From Cristatella mucedo (lineage: Eukaryota > Bryozoa > Phylactolaemata > Cristatellidae): a DNA stretch of 64,000 bases. Numbering within the stretch: the first letter of the stretch is position 1; each line of letters begins with the position of its first letter. Below are positions 35,241 through 47,994 of this stretch, one piece after another. Location: assembly GCA_009760855.2 (NCBI GenBank), contig WPIO01000138.1:806001-870000 (forward strand), given 5' to 3'. Under the pieces are notes generated by a model, which ran no database searches, was not told the DNA's origin, and saw only the letters and a list, made by a program, of their open reading frames with translations. The translations under genes were made by a program, and so were the position numbers.

Positions 35241-36170
35241 GACAAACCAGCAAGAGAACATGAACATCATCCCCTCATACAGTGACTTCTACTGTGACTA
35301 GCAAAGACACTGGATAGCATTGTGGTTTTCCAGCTTACGATGTATTTGGTAATTTGACCTGAGCTACTAAGCTTCCGTCTGTAGTTTTTGCCAATCGCTC
35401 GGCAGAGTCAAAATTGATTCGGGTGAATAACGAACTACTTAGGATAGTAGTCTTAGGGAAAGGATGTTTGCTTGGTTTTCTTTGTCGTTTGGAAGGTTTA
35501 TGTACTACCTATAACCAAGTACTCATCGAGCACTTATATTCTGCTTCGGCCTCACTGATGCTTCACTGCAACGGTTAAGGTCCATTCTATGTGGGATACT
35601 CCAAAGTGCAGCTGTGAATGGGCTTTGATCGTCTGAAAAACTAATATTAGTGTGGGTTTCGTCGAACTGCTTACGGAACGGATTGGTTCCTCTCCCATGT
35701 AATACTCCTACTGCTGCCGATGGGATTGACAAGAGCGCCTGGGCTTTGCTTTCATGGAGACGACACTCACATTCCCGATCATTTACACCGCTCTCAGTTT
35801 TGCAGCCATTTAATATTCATTCGAATACATTCCAGTAAGTGTTGATGACATCAACTCAGGGATGGCAGATAAAATCCTTAAACTTTATTACGATAATATC
35901 AGCCTACTAATTATAGGCAAACCGATTTCAATTCGGAAATTTGTAAACCTTGCGATACAAATCGGCTCTGCAAGAAAATCATACATTCAATAAAGTTTTA
36001 GTTTTCTTGTAACTACATTTTGTTATTATAAATAACGTGCAATCTCATACCAAGCATCGTCTTCATGTGAATTAACTATACTAGTTGGTATCTTAATTTG
36101 GGGCTTTCACAGGGCTGCCTTTGTATCGTGAGAAGGCATATGAGTTATTGCAAGTTCCATGCTGGTGGTA

Positions 36171-36945
36171 AAATAATAATAATAAAAATAATAATTCACT
36201 TGATAAAGCGCCCTCAGAGAACTTGATCTCTCTCAAAGCGCTTTACATTTGCTTTAAAGTGAAATGCAATTGAATGGTATGTAAAATCATGCTTGAAAAA
36301 ACAAACGAAATGAATAATATGGTTAGGGGTGACATGCACAAGGTCAGCATGCAAATGTGGTTAGTGGCAGCATGCACAGTGTCAGCACGCATAAGCACAT
36401 CAAGGACGAATCACAGGGACCCACTAAATGCTGTCCTAAGTAGGTGTGTATTTAGGTTCCTTTTAAATGTGGTCAGGTCAAGGGATGTTCTGACGCAGGT
36501 CGGGAGGAAGTTCTAGGCTTTGGGAGCATATGAACTAAATGCACGGTCTCCAAAGGATTTAAGGTTTGTATGAGGTATTTCCAGACTGTTGGATTCCGAA
36601 AAGCGAGTGGTACGATGCTTAGCCTGATAGGGTAGTATATCTGACAGATAGGCTGGAGCCATAGAATGAAGGGACCTAAAAGTGAGGGACAAAACCTTGA
36701 AGTCAATCCGTTGCTTGACTGGTAGCCAGTGCAGGTCGGCGAGAAGTGGAGTAATGTGGCAACTGCGCCGCTCACGACAGACAAGCCTAGCTGCAGAGTT
36801 TTGCACCAGCTGCAATCGCCTGATCGCACATGCTGGTAGGCCAGTAAGCAGTGAGTTGCAGAAGTCGAGACGAGATGTCACGAATGCATGGACCAACTTG
36901 GACGAGTTATCTTTATCTAAACAAGCCCGAATTGTGCTCGCATGA
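36171..36945 (-). mobile_element. L2-like LINE, copy B2, 5'-truncated
   Basis: The tail at 36171-36255 has (ATT)n then GATAAAGCGCCCTCAGAG...AAAGCGCTTTAC. Frame 36513-36896 codes for the RT C-terminal region (SRLDFCNSLLTGLP, HWLPVKQRIDFKVLSL, YLSDILPYQAKHRTTRF). It has a TAG in place of the Trp codon at 36515-36513. About 90% like copy B1 by eye. Confidence 0.85.
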
Positions 36946-37015
36946 TGCCGTAATCATTACGACTAGTTAATATCTACGTGTTAATGCTGCTGCTTTTGGA
37001 ACCATGATTTCAGCA

Positions 37016-37080
37016 CATGCAGAGCGCCTAGAAAGAGATTGAGTTCTCTGAGGGCACTTTATTGGGTGCATTATTATTGT
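37016..37080 (+). mobile_element. Isolated L2-type 3' tail
   Basis: GAGCGCCTAGAAAGAGATT...CTGAGGGCACTTTATT followed by ATTATTATT. Homologous in position and sequence to the tail at 25759. Confidence 0.6.
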
Positions 37081-37649
37081 TGTAACGGTGTACGTATCAT
37101 GTACCAACTCACTTTTGGTATTATACCGAGTTTTAAACCCACAGGTATTTATACGGGGTCAAGTAATTAGCCTCGCACCATTCAGTGCATTCTCTACACC
37201 AATTGATTATTCGTTATAGCCCAGCTACGAGATCTTTCGCACTGCATTGGAGCCCCATATCAAAGGGGAACAACACTATGTGGCAACTGCCCTTTGCAGC
37301 CTCAGTTATCGCGCTGCTGTACATTTCTTGAACCTATGCCAGGCTGCATGCTTATAGAGCAGCGTTGCCTGCAGAAAATACCAAGCACGTTATGCTTATT
37401 ACATAGCCGATAGCTGATGGCAAGTAATTCAAGCACTGCCTTGTACTATAAGAGGATAGTAGCAGTACAAAAGAGCGATTGCAAGTGTATGGCTAAGACA
37501 CTTACCTGTTCGTTCCGTATTTTCACACATTTTCGCATGGTATGTATATGAAAGGGACATACATTCAACGTTGAGAACGTTTGTTTACGTACGTTGGTAC
37601 CCAAACACACAGACACGCAGGCGCAAACACAGATGTGGGTATATATTTA

Positions 37650-37666
37650 CATATATATAAATGTGG

Positions 37667-37714
<48 letters not shown>

Positions 37715-37875
37715 GAATATATATATATATATATATATACGAATATATATATACCCATATATATACCCATATATATATATATATAAATATATATATATAT
37801 ACATTATGTATATATACATTATGTATATATACATATAAGTAAATTTGTTAACACGTATACAAATATGCAAATAAA

Positions 37876-37909
<34 letters not shown>

Positions 37910-38029
37910 TATATGTATATATGCATATGTATATATGCATATATATATGCATATATATATGCATATATATATATATATGTGTGTGTATTTAAATATATAC
38001 ATATTCCAGTATATATACATATATATAGG

Positions 38030-38060
<31 letters not shown>

Positions 38061-38180
38061 GTGTGTGTATGTGAGTGCGTGAGTGCGTGCGTGCGTGCGT
38101 GAGTGCGTGCGTGCGTGCGTGAGTGCGTGAGTGCGTGAGTGCGTGCGTGCGTGCGTGCGTACGTGAGTGCGTGCGTGAGC
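37650..38180. repeat. Long compound microsatellite (TA)n, (ATGC)n, (GTGC/GTGA)n
   Basis: About 400 bp of TA-rich repeats, then GTGAGTGCGTGC-type repeats at 38069-38178. It begins only about 70 bp beyond the polyadenylation signal of the intact peptide gene. Confidence 0.95.
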
Positions 38181-38248
38181 AAGTGTGTTAGTGTGCAAAC
38201 ATGAGTATGCAAGCGAGCACGTTTTAACCCAATGTAGGCCAACTAAAC

Positions 38249-38254
38249 TTTATT
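38249..38254 (-). terminator. Polyadenylation signal AATAAA of the intact peptide gene
   Basis: AATAAA on the minus strand, 40 bases after the stop codon. It is conserved in the related copy at 32593-32598. Confidence 0.65.
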
Positions 38255-38294
38255 GAATCAATTACATCAATAATGGAGAGCAGAAGCATTTGCT

Positions 38295-38895
38295 CTAACG
38301 TCCAAGAGGACAAGTTTCCGGGCTAAGAGCACATGAGACTCCAACTTCGACCACGGCATTGCCAGCTCCTGTTCCCAAAGATTTCAATACCTTCTTTATG
38401 ATGGTCTTATTCAGGGTCTTTCCTAAAAGGCTTTTAATGAACCGCTTCTCAGCATCGAGACCTGAAAAAACGAGTCATGTGCTTAGAATCCTGTAATTGC
38501 ATGCCAGGGTGAACAACGTCGTTAGCGAGACCACCGTTTGACTCGAGCTGATGCTTCGTCCTAAGCCAAAAGCTGCTGATAAAATTTCCACAGCAGTGAC
38601 TTTTACAGCATTGTGTTCGCTTGTGCAGGCCAAAACTTACCATCGAACAAACTCTCCAGCTCAGCTTCAGCTATGCGGCTAACTTCATCCTCGCTCTGGG
38701 TTGCCTATGATAACACAAATCATGAGCTTATTTTCAGTAGATGATTATGCCATTAACACGAGCCTGAAGCATGAAAAAGAGCCTTCTTTGGAACGGTCGG
38801 CAGCAAGCATTGGTTCTCGTAACCGTACCTCTGAAGCCACTAATCCCATTAGAAGGGCGAGTGCTACCGAGAGGAAGAGTGAGTTCATGGTTCAC
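38295..38895 (-). CDS. Intact secreted peptide precursor, 96 aa in 3 coding exons (new family)
   Basis: Exon 2 is 38829-38895 (acceptor TTTAATTTACAG), ATG at 38888-38886. It codes for 20 residues: MNS, hydrophobic LFLSVALALLMGLV, then ASE, a textbook signal peptide. Donor GTACGG. Exon 3 is 38641-38704 (64 bp, acceptor ATCATAG). The acidic pro-segment contains QSEDEV and EAELESLFD; donor GTAAGT. Exon 4 is 38295-38461 (acceptor CGTTTTTTCAG) and opens with linker LDAEKR, the Lys-Arg processing site. A Lys-rich amphipathic stretch (FIKSLLGK, IIKKVLKSL) follows, then a Gly/Ala/Val hinge and a C-terminal CALSPETC ring before TAG. Introns 2 and 3 are 124 and 179 bp, GT-AG, phases 0 and 1. Every frame is open and every signal is sound. 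Acidic pro, dibasic site and cationic helix suggest a secreted antimicrobial, cytolytic or signalling peptide; the function is inference. Confidence 0.8.
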
Positions 38896-41094
38896 CTGTA
38901 AATTAAAGTAGGTGAACTGGTTAAACAACGCTGAGCCCGATTCACCTTCTCGTAAAGCTGGTTCTGTGCTGACTTTAACGACAAGACCTAACACCATCAG
39001 AGATAACGTCTTTAGATAACCGGGTCACAAGGAAACTGTGCACCTATTCACGATTAGTATGAATCTTCTGGGCGATGTAAAACCTTGTGGGGAAGCTTGG
39101 CTTCGATGTATTGTGCAACGTTCCCAAGCAGAAGGTGAGGCCCGATGAACAGAATGCTACGGCAGTAGCCTTACAGGTTGATTGAGGCTTTCTAGCATGC
39201 ATGCTTGCGACCCAAGCTAGGAAATTCTTAGTCGCAATTTACGAATGAAGGCCTTATGGGAACATGATCTCCATCGTAGCGGAAAGAAATAACGACATAC
39301 CTGGTCGTATTCACGGTGATAGTCGGCTCCCTGCTATGTGTCAGCTGTAGTGACTGACTGTGTTTATATTCACTCACAAACCTGACGTTTCACCAATGAG
39401 ATTGGGCGTATTATCCACTCTATTGATGCTTGTAGACATTTATTGGGGTCAGGAGGCGAGCGAAAAGATGTCTTGAACCCCTAGAAGTCAAATTCCACGT
39501 ACGAGTGACATAGCTGATGTGGCAGTCAGCACCGGCATGCTAACGGGCTTCAAAGCAAGCGAATCGCCAGCAGGACTGGGAGCATGTGACTACCTGGATA
39601 TCTATAGGTACTGCTGGGTTTTCCTTCGACCAAGCATCAGGAAGTCATGTCACGTTTAGGACGTACGAAATACTTTTACTTAGTTAAAGTACCTTAAAAG
39701 TGCATCCACGAAAGGCAGGGTCTCTTAAGGTGAAGATTTGCATGGAATACTGAATTAATTTAGTTAGAACTTTGGCTTACGAAGCTCGGCATACTCGAGC
39801 AGTTTTTTAAAGTTAGGCTAGTAAAAAATCACAGACTAGCAAGACACTAAGTGAAAGAACAGATTAAAGTCGATACTCTAAGGGATTGTAGGGCCAGTCC
39901 TGATCGGCGAGAAGTGCTGTAATGTTACAACTGTGAAGCACCAAGCTTGCTGAAGAAAGTCTTGGAAACTTGTACTCACTGCATTAGGTGCTATGACGCT
40001 ACACCCGGTAGACAAGCAAGCTCTGAGTTACTGTAGTCGGGATGGAACGTTACGACCTAGACAATTGTTTTACGTTTCATAACCCAGTCAAAGAAAGCCC
40101 AGATTTTAGCGAGGTTTGGCAGCTGAAAGTAGGCAGATTTTGCAGTGAAGCTGAAAAGCTCACCGAGGAACAAAACACCGAGAATGTATGTATGTAAAAG
40201 GATAAGCAGGACGAGCAACACTTGAGCGATACTCTTTCCAGTCGCAGAGTCACCCTCGATTATCTTACAACTAGAAACTCAGATATATGGTCGTTATATT
40301 GGAGAAGGCTTGCTGCAATCTTTGTGCGGATTTCAGCACAACATGCAGCAAGGGTATGCAGATAATATAATTTAACATGCTAAAAAGCTAGTTGGGATCG
40401 AGCAAAAAGCAAACCACGTGTCATTCGCGTAGAATTGAAGGCCCAGATTATGCTTAGTTTTGCTATAAGCAAGACGAAGAGAGTACAAGCTGCTACAGTT
40501 AGCATGCTGAGCACAGAGCCTGATAGTCACCTGCTACGTAGAGGTTGATCGGGTGACTCATGTAAGCCCCCAATAATAATTTGAAATTTCCTACTTGAAA
40601 GGATTTACTCCCTCCCGTCGTAGAAGGTGTTATCTTTGAATAAGTACTAGGGTATATTTTATCAATACTTTGACGACAATTTATAGGCTACAGTTTTTTC
40701 CTTACATGGATACTTTTTCGATTGTCTTGATTGATCTTTTAGCTAATTCTCAGATCGTGTGTTATTATTTCTACTAACTGGGCTTGTAGTTTGGCCATAG
40801 GATCACAGATGAACAATATTGCGCCTTGCCACATGTCCTTGAAGTCATTAAGGAAGGATTACGCTCACAATAATAGTCTTGGATGACTGATGCATAAGTA
40901 TATTTTTGCTAGAATAGACCATCCTCAGGGGGAAGCATCCTCCTAGGAATCTCGTCTCCTTATTCCAAGCAGCTACTAGATGTCCGTATTCGAGGATATT
41001 ACGAGAGACTTCGTCCTCAAGTTCAGATCCCAATGTAACACGACAACTTTTTTCCTCTCGACCCAATCCCCACAGTCTTCTTCGTACTTTCTTT
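38896..41094. other. Upstream flank of the intact gene; decayed LINE B3
   Basis: 39300-39860 matches the flank at 33940-34600 and should hold the promoter. No clear TATA box or 5' exon could be placed. 39880-40440 is a strongly decayed, minus-strand family B LINE, recognised by GATCGGCGAGAAGTG..GTAATGTTACAACTG, CAGCTGAAAGTAGGCAGATTT and ACATGCAGCAAG. 40450-41094 shows nothing recognisable; the frames at 40848-41209 are overlapping chance frames. Confidence 0.5.
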
Positions 41095-41543
41095 GGATAC
41101 GTTGCTGATATGCCCAGCTAACATTGCAGATATTTCGCTTCACCAGGGCCCGGTTCCGGCACCTTTGAAAGCTACATCCACTCATATTACCTTCTATTTG
41201 GACTATCAAAGACGCTGGAGCGAGTCATGGCTGTCCAGCTTACCACATATATGGTGTCATTGAGCTTAGCTATTAGGCTTCCATCTGTCGTTCGTGCCAA
41301 TCACTCCATGAGTCAACATTGATTCGCCTGAATAACTATATTTTTTAGGAATTCAGACTTAAGTAAAGTATCTCTGCTTGTTTTTCTATACCTTATGGAA
41401 GTTGTATACACTATCAATCCCCAAACACTCACCGAGCCTCTTGTACTCCTCCTGGGCTTTACTGCAGTGGTTAATGTCTAATCTATGTGGAATACTTCAA
41501 AGTGTTGCTGGGAACGGACATAAATCATCTGAAAAAACCTGTA

Positions 41544-41608
41544 CTTTACAGCAAATGTAAAGCGCCTAGAGAGAGATTAAGTTCTCTGAGGGCGCTTTAT
41601 CAAGTGAA

Positions 41609-41655
<47 letters not shown>
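41544..41655 (+). mobile_element. Isolated L2-type 3' tail with longer (ATT)n
   Basis: The D1 copy of the tail at 25759-25857. Here the ATT run spans 41613-41655, longer than in copy 1, a length change since duplication. Confidence 0.7.
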
Positions 41656-42790
41656 GGAGTGGGGTTCTTCGATCTGCTCTCAGGTCAGTTGGGTTCTTTT
41701 CACGGGTAATATTCAATTTCCTGCTGATTGAATTGACACTCACACCTGGGCTTTAACATTTATGGTGAGGAGACCGTCTTTTTCACGTTTTCATAGATCC
41801 TTCCCAGTCCTCCTGCAATTCAAGTTTAATTCAACTACATTCCTTCACGTGTTGATGATCTCCCAACAGCGATGGCCGCAAGAATCTTTAAGTTTATTGA
41901 CGATAATATCAGCCGACTATTTAAAGGCGAAGTGATTTAAATTCAGAAATTAGAAAACCTTACGATCCATATCAGCTATGCCAGAATTTCTCTCATTCCA
42001 TCTAGCTGTTTCGAAAAGAAATATTTTGATTACAGATCTCATGCAATCTCTTATCAAGCATTGTCGTGAAGCAACTTGGCTATATTAGTTGGTATCTACA
42101 TAGGGTGCTTTTAGAGTACTACCTTTAAAGCGAAAGGCACACGAATCATTTCAAGTGTTCTACTATCAGTGAAACGTGCTTGCAGCTTGCCTAAATCCTT
42201 CCGATTAGTTAACATCCACCGGCTCAAGCCTCTGCACTTTGAACAGTGATAACGGTGTAGGTATCACGAACCCACTCACCGTTGGATATATACCCAGTGT
42301 TCAACTTACAGGTCTAAATGCAGGCTCAAGTGAATTGCCTCGCATTATCCAGTGCATTTTCCGCATCAATGAATTAATTCATAGAGTCCAGCTTAGAGCT
42401 CTTTCTCACTGCAAGAAACGCTAGACCAACGGCTAGTAACGATTCGTGGGTAGTGCACTTTGAAGCAGCTGGTTGCTCACTGCCTTGATTTCCTTGTATC
42501 CCAGCAAGGCTGTTTGCCCATCAAGCAGACTTTTCATACAGAAAATACCATGCATGTAGTGCTGATGAGATAGCCTGCAGCTGGTGCCAACTACTTACAG
42601 AACTGCATTGAACTAAAAGAGGCTAGTAGTAGCAAATAGCAACAACTGCATACAGTATTGCTAAGGGATTTATTAATCCGTTATTAATGTTCACACTTAT
42701 TTGCATGGTAGGTATATTAAAGACACTGAAAGTCTGTAATTTAAATATTTTATTATATATGCCCATACACACACTAACACATGCGAGCCA

Positions 42791-42839
<49 letters not shown>

Positions 42840-42855
42840 TAAATATATACATATA

Positions 42856-42912
<57 letters not shown>
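42791..42912. repeat. Compound microsatellite (TA)n-(GT)n
   Basis: The D1 copy of 26993-27120 with a shorter GT run (about 42859-42912). Confidence 0.95.
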
Positions 42913-42914
<2 letters not shown>

Positions 42915-44503
42915 GCGGGTGCTTAGGAGCGTGTGCCTGCATGTGTGTGTGTTAGTGCCTGCTTGTGGGTGACTGACACCAGTGCTTCTGTATTACTATA
43001 TTTCAGCTACATCTCGATCCAGGCGACTAAGTCAAGGTCTCAGTGAGAAACCGGGTCGCATTTAATTTATTAGGGTTTGCGTACGTTGCTAATGCAAATT
43101 AAACAGTCACAATTTCAGAGTGGTTATTTAGTCTCTCCTAAATCCTCCATTCTCTTGCCCCCGGACGCCTCTAAAGGAGGACTGTGAAAACAAAATTATT
43201 CATTGATGAGTTTCTAACGGAATGTCCATTGACCCTACAAATTTGCCTCGAAGGCATTGGTGTGAGCTGACATGGTGGATGGAATAATTAAATAAACGGA
43301 AAAACTTCTTTCGCTGCGATAGAAAAGTGACTCGAAAGTGAGTTAGTTTTCTTGTAGCACTATGCAATCTTTCTGTTAATTTTTTCAGTACCTTGATTGC
43401 GTGTTATTAATGTTAATAAATAGCCGGTCAGACAAGAACCCCGGTGATTCTTAGTCGTTGAGAGACTTTGCGAAACAAAACTTTCGGCTTCCTACATTTC
43501 CCTCGAGACGGAAAGACTTTCGTCTATGGTGTTTGAGGAGTGCGACTAGCTGGTTGGCGTCTGTGACGTACTTTGATGGAGGCAGACGTGAGCGTCGTTG
43601 GCCTTTAAGGGTTTTATTAACTATAATTTCGGTTATGCAGTTGATACCGCTTCAGTCGTGTATAAGTCAATTGCTGAGATCACAATTCGCCACAATCCTT
43701 CTATCCAGCCGTTTAAGCGAGTTCATTCCGCCGTCTCACTTTCGCCCGACGCGTTTTTCTCACCACTCAGAATAGCTGATTAGCAACGATCGCTAGATAT
43801 TGGAATACCTTGAACTGATGCCAAAACTGAGAATATAATGACTCGCTCACAAGGAAAGAAAGCGACCATGGCAGCAAATATTCCTTCGGGAGCATGTCGC
43901 CTTAATGGCAACTTACAATTCTGGTACATGTTTGCTAGTGATAGTAAACCAGGTGCTGTTTTGAAAACCAACAGCAAGCAGTGTCTTTTTATAACTACTT
44001 AATTATTTATAAAACTAAAAATATTTTGACAGAGAAAATACTAAAACTGAATCTTCATTCTTCATTTTAGATATCAAATGAGCAACGGAAAAATATTTCT
44101 AACATTACACTTGATTTAGTGGCGGTAAAAGTGATTTTATAAAATAGGCAAAAACTAAAACAATTAAATGCAATTTCTGCAAAAATTAAAATTAATTAGT
44201 CACAATTTGTTCACTTAAGCTTTCTTCTGGTATCCTCCTTTTAATAGGTATTCATTTATATGCTAGTATTACAACAGGATAAAAATTGTGGCAGACTAGG
44301 GTTATTGCCTTTCAACGGGAAGACGTAAGGATTTAGCATCACGGAAAATTTTATTGTTGGTTACTTAGTAATGCCAATTAGGACTTTGTTGAAAACCATT
44401 TGAAGTTAAACACATTTCACCATAGAGGTAAAAAGCTGCAGCTTCGTGATGATCTGGATTGATGATAACAGACATCATTTTCATTTGCTCAACACTGCTA
44501 GCG

Positions 44504-44615
<112 letters not shown>

Positions 44616-46602
44616 GAAATAGCTCTAAGCCATAATATAAATTAGGTCTCCATTTCTTTAACTGCATCTCATATCCCCGGAATGCCTAAACTCAGGGTCT
44701 TCGTCTCTCAAATTTCGGTAAAAGGAACCACGATGCCTTAAGCTATGTTGTCAGGAATGAATGCTAATCACCAAAAGAAATGAACACATGCGACCAAGCT
44801 ATTCTCGCCTCTAAGCGCCTATTACTACTGATATTTAAATTCAGTTGTAGAATTTACTCCTTAAAATTGAAATTCTCACAAACGTTGAACCCGGAAACCG
44901 ATATAAGTTAGACTTGTTTAAAGCGTTGCTGTTAGCCGTTCGATCACAGGGTCCATGAACTTACAAGCCCTTGGGCAGTAGAACGTTAACTACTGACGGC
45001 TAGGGGGCCTTTCCCTTTGCCAGCGGCCGCGATGGATTGGTCGGTGGCTAGTAACCAGTGTCTTACTTATGATCGTATGTACCTATAGTTGCTTCGTTGT
45101 TTTCGTCAAATTGGATTTCTGGATGTGACTTTTATTTATAAGGTCCGTGAATTGGGCTTTAGCAAACAAAAAGCGGTATACCCTTTGCCTGGGCTGGTCA
45201 CTTGGGACCAAGGTCATTTGATATTTCCAGCAGGATCTCGAACCACCCTGAGCAATCTCTCTCATTTGCTCCTGTAAATATCATTCAGCTAGTGGTCATT
45301 AGGCCAGTTATAACCGGCAGATAGCGTAAATAAGTTCAAGGGATGTGATGGCTATATCCCTCGACACGTTCGGAGAGTCCATGATACTACCCTTTGACGT
45401 GTAAGACAGGATGCGTGTAATTGAACGTACTCTACTTCTAGTGAATTCGACAATTATCGAACATGCTGGACATCTCAGAAATTTTAGCAGTAACTCAAAT
45501 GATGCAATCATCTTTACTTTAAGCTGGTCTCCAGCTTTTAAAAACACCACCCTTTTGGAAATGACGACGCTGAGTCACATTGACTCTAGACAAAACTGCA
45601 AAGGCAGAACGTCCCTAGAGAAACAGTCTTAAAGAAGAAATAACTCTGCACATCAATAAACAACGGTACACAAGGAAAATCAATCGCTATATTGCCCGAC
45701 GCTGCAAAAATTCTTCCTGTTGCGAAGCTTAGTGCACTGCTTTCAAAAGCCTGTGACACTTAACTGGCGTCTATGAACCAATTTCGCACCAGCCCATCGA
45801 AAGACCCGAGATTGATATTTTACTTTTCAACAACTGCAAGCTTTGTCATGGACACGGTGCTCGGTGTACTGCTTATGTGGGCTTTGGTATAATACAGACA
45901 TCTAAGGTCACTCATCAAAGATTTGAGAATTTAGGTCGTCTGAGACAGCGGAACGGTAAATAATGACTCCGAAGACCTTGTTAGAAGATCTTTCCCATCT
46001 CGCACAAACTCAAAGTTCCTTGTCATGCACTTCACACAATAGGAGGTGCATTATTTCTTTTGTCCATTGATTAAGAACTTGCACGATGCGGCACATGTGA
46101 GCACAAAAATAATAATGACACCAAAACATCTTTCGGTGCATGCAATGTCGGTGAGATACTTATAGCACTGATTGACCTTGACTTTCACAATTACAGCCAG
46201 AGGTCATACGTTTAGGTCGACGATCCGTCAAGGCCCAGAGCAACAAAGTTGAGAACACAGAATGATGCAGAGGATGCAGGCTTAATATTAAACATTACAT
46301 TCTGCAGTCAAGCTCACGAGCTAAGAAGGCTTGCACCTACCTAGCACTACACTGAAACACCGTAGCTCAACACCAGCCTGGTTTGATTTACAGGCACATC
46401 AGAACTTCTCGGCGAAAAATCGTCTTCGTACCGGGCAGTGAAGATATTGCTCTGCTCACTGACTGGCTCGGTACACAGCAATAACGGTAAAAACACCCGA
46501 TAGCAGAGATAACTTTTAGAGTATTCGTACTTTTAAACGTGCCTAACTCAGTCTGTGAGGCACTTCCAGAATTTATTTGTCGAATAGAACGTGTAGGTAG
46601 TC

Positions 46603-47376
46603 TTGGTGGGCTATCACACAGAAAGTGAGCCGAGCCTACTGACCTTAGCCGCAGCTGGCAGACCGCATCAATACGAGAGTGTCCTACTAGCAGCTGCGGC
46701 TAGGGGAGGTCGTCTTACTGATATTTTCCAGGCTAATCTACGGTCTAAACATCTAGAGCAGATTGGCAACCATGAGATAGCTCGGACGCTGACAATAAGC
46801 AAGAAACGTTTACGAAATAACATTCAAAACACAGCTGTGATGGATACGGTGAAGGACCAGCATGTGTCCGGCTGCACTCGGGCTTTGACTAGATGGTGTG
46901 ATCGGCTCCTGAAAACAGAGTTCAAGGAGGCCAGCTTTTCCCCTACATGTATCTGTGCCAAATCACTCGAGCTAACCATCAGCTAGATACTTAGTGAGTG
47001 GACGGGAATGCGATGGCTCTCGGAACCAGTGCTTGTGGCAAAGGTGGAAAAGAAAGCTTTCCTACTGCCGAAAGCCCATACAGAACAGCTTCGCTTTTGT
47101 CCATGGCAGCATAGACACCGGAGTTTACACGATTTGAAATTGTACGAGAAACAATTACGTGTCCTCAATGTTGTCCTCAAAAATGTAACTATAAAGCATC
47201 TTGGATTACAGCATGAAATTCTGCCAAGTTCAAGCTGTGATTCAATCTGTGTGCAAGAAATTGCAACTCTTGTATTCGTGGTGAGTTCGCGAAAATTAAC
47301 CTACCACTCCCAGTGCGTCCATGAAGATGTTAAGATGTTGATCTGTAATGTCCCTCTTTCGTTACTAATCACGTGA
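46603..47376 (+). pseudogene. Unknown ~258-codon frame with one internal stop (D1 copy 2)
   Basis: Nearly identical to 31162-31935, with the same TAG between the halves (46984-46986). Differences are few, for example Thr to Ala early and Thr-Ile to Glu-Ile near the end. No recognised domain. Confidence 0.3.
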
Positions 47377-47928
47377 CTTGGGCTACATGCTTTCCTTAAG
47401 ACATGAAATGAGCCATATGGCTATGATTACTGTTACTTACGACAGTTCTTTGTGCTTCGGTGATTGCTGACTGAGATGACGAATATCTAGATCCTAATTT
47501 CGGCAACCTAAGCCGTTTGTAACTGTGTCCCTATTTCATTTCGGTGAACTCTTCGTCTGCCCTCTGAGTAGCTGCTTAGCACTGATCACTTCATATTTGA
47601 ACGATTCAACCCAGTAATTAAACTAGAGAGTGCTATTTGCTGCTGACTCGATAGCGGAAAGACCTTGAAAGTCAATGTTTCCATGAGAGCATAGCCAAAT
47701 ATATGGCAAACGTGTTAGGTATTCGGACATTCAAGCTAACTCAATTCATTCAGCACACCCTTGATGCCAGTGCACTGAGAAAATGGTTAAATGAGGTTTT
47801 TCTTAACACAGCTAAACCTTCAATAGCAGCTTCGTTCAACAGGTGATGGCATTAACACGAGTGTGAAGCAACGAAAAGAACCTTTTCATTGTTCGGTCGA
47901 CGGCAACGAGTGGTTCTCGTAACCGTGC

Positions 47929-47994
47929 CTCGGATCCTAATAATTCCGTCAGAATGGCGGCAGCTACCTTGATGAACAGCGAGTTCATGTTTAC
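47929..47994 (-). pseudogene. Orphan signal exon of the secreted peptide family (D1 copy 2)
   Basis: Identical in reading to exon 2 at 33176-33241: acceptor GATTTACAG, ATG at 47988-47986, MNSLFIKV start, GC donor. The exons that should follow are deleted (junction 47828/47829), so no precursor can be made. Confidence 0.7.

Larger units (their letters stand above)
35250..37560 (+). repeat. Diverged relative of the first part of D1
   Basis: Blocks in the same order as 25400-27000, including GCAAAGACACTGGA / TCAAAGACGCTGGA, TCACCGAACCTC / TCATCGAGCACTT and the isolated L2 tail at 37016. It is interrupted by LINE copy B2. Together with 37560-41090 this makes an older, diverged third copy of the D1 unit. 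Confidence 0.65.
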
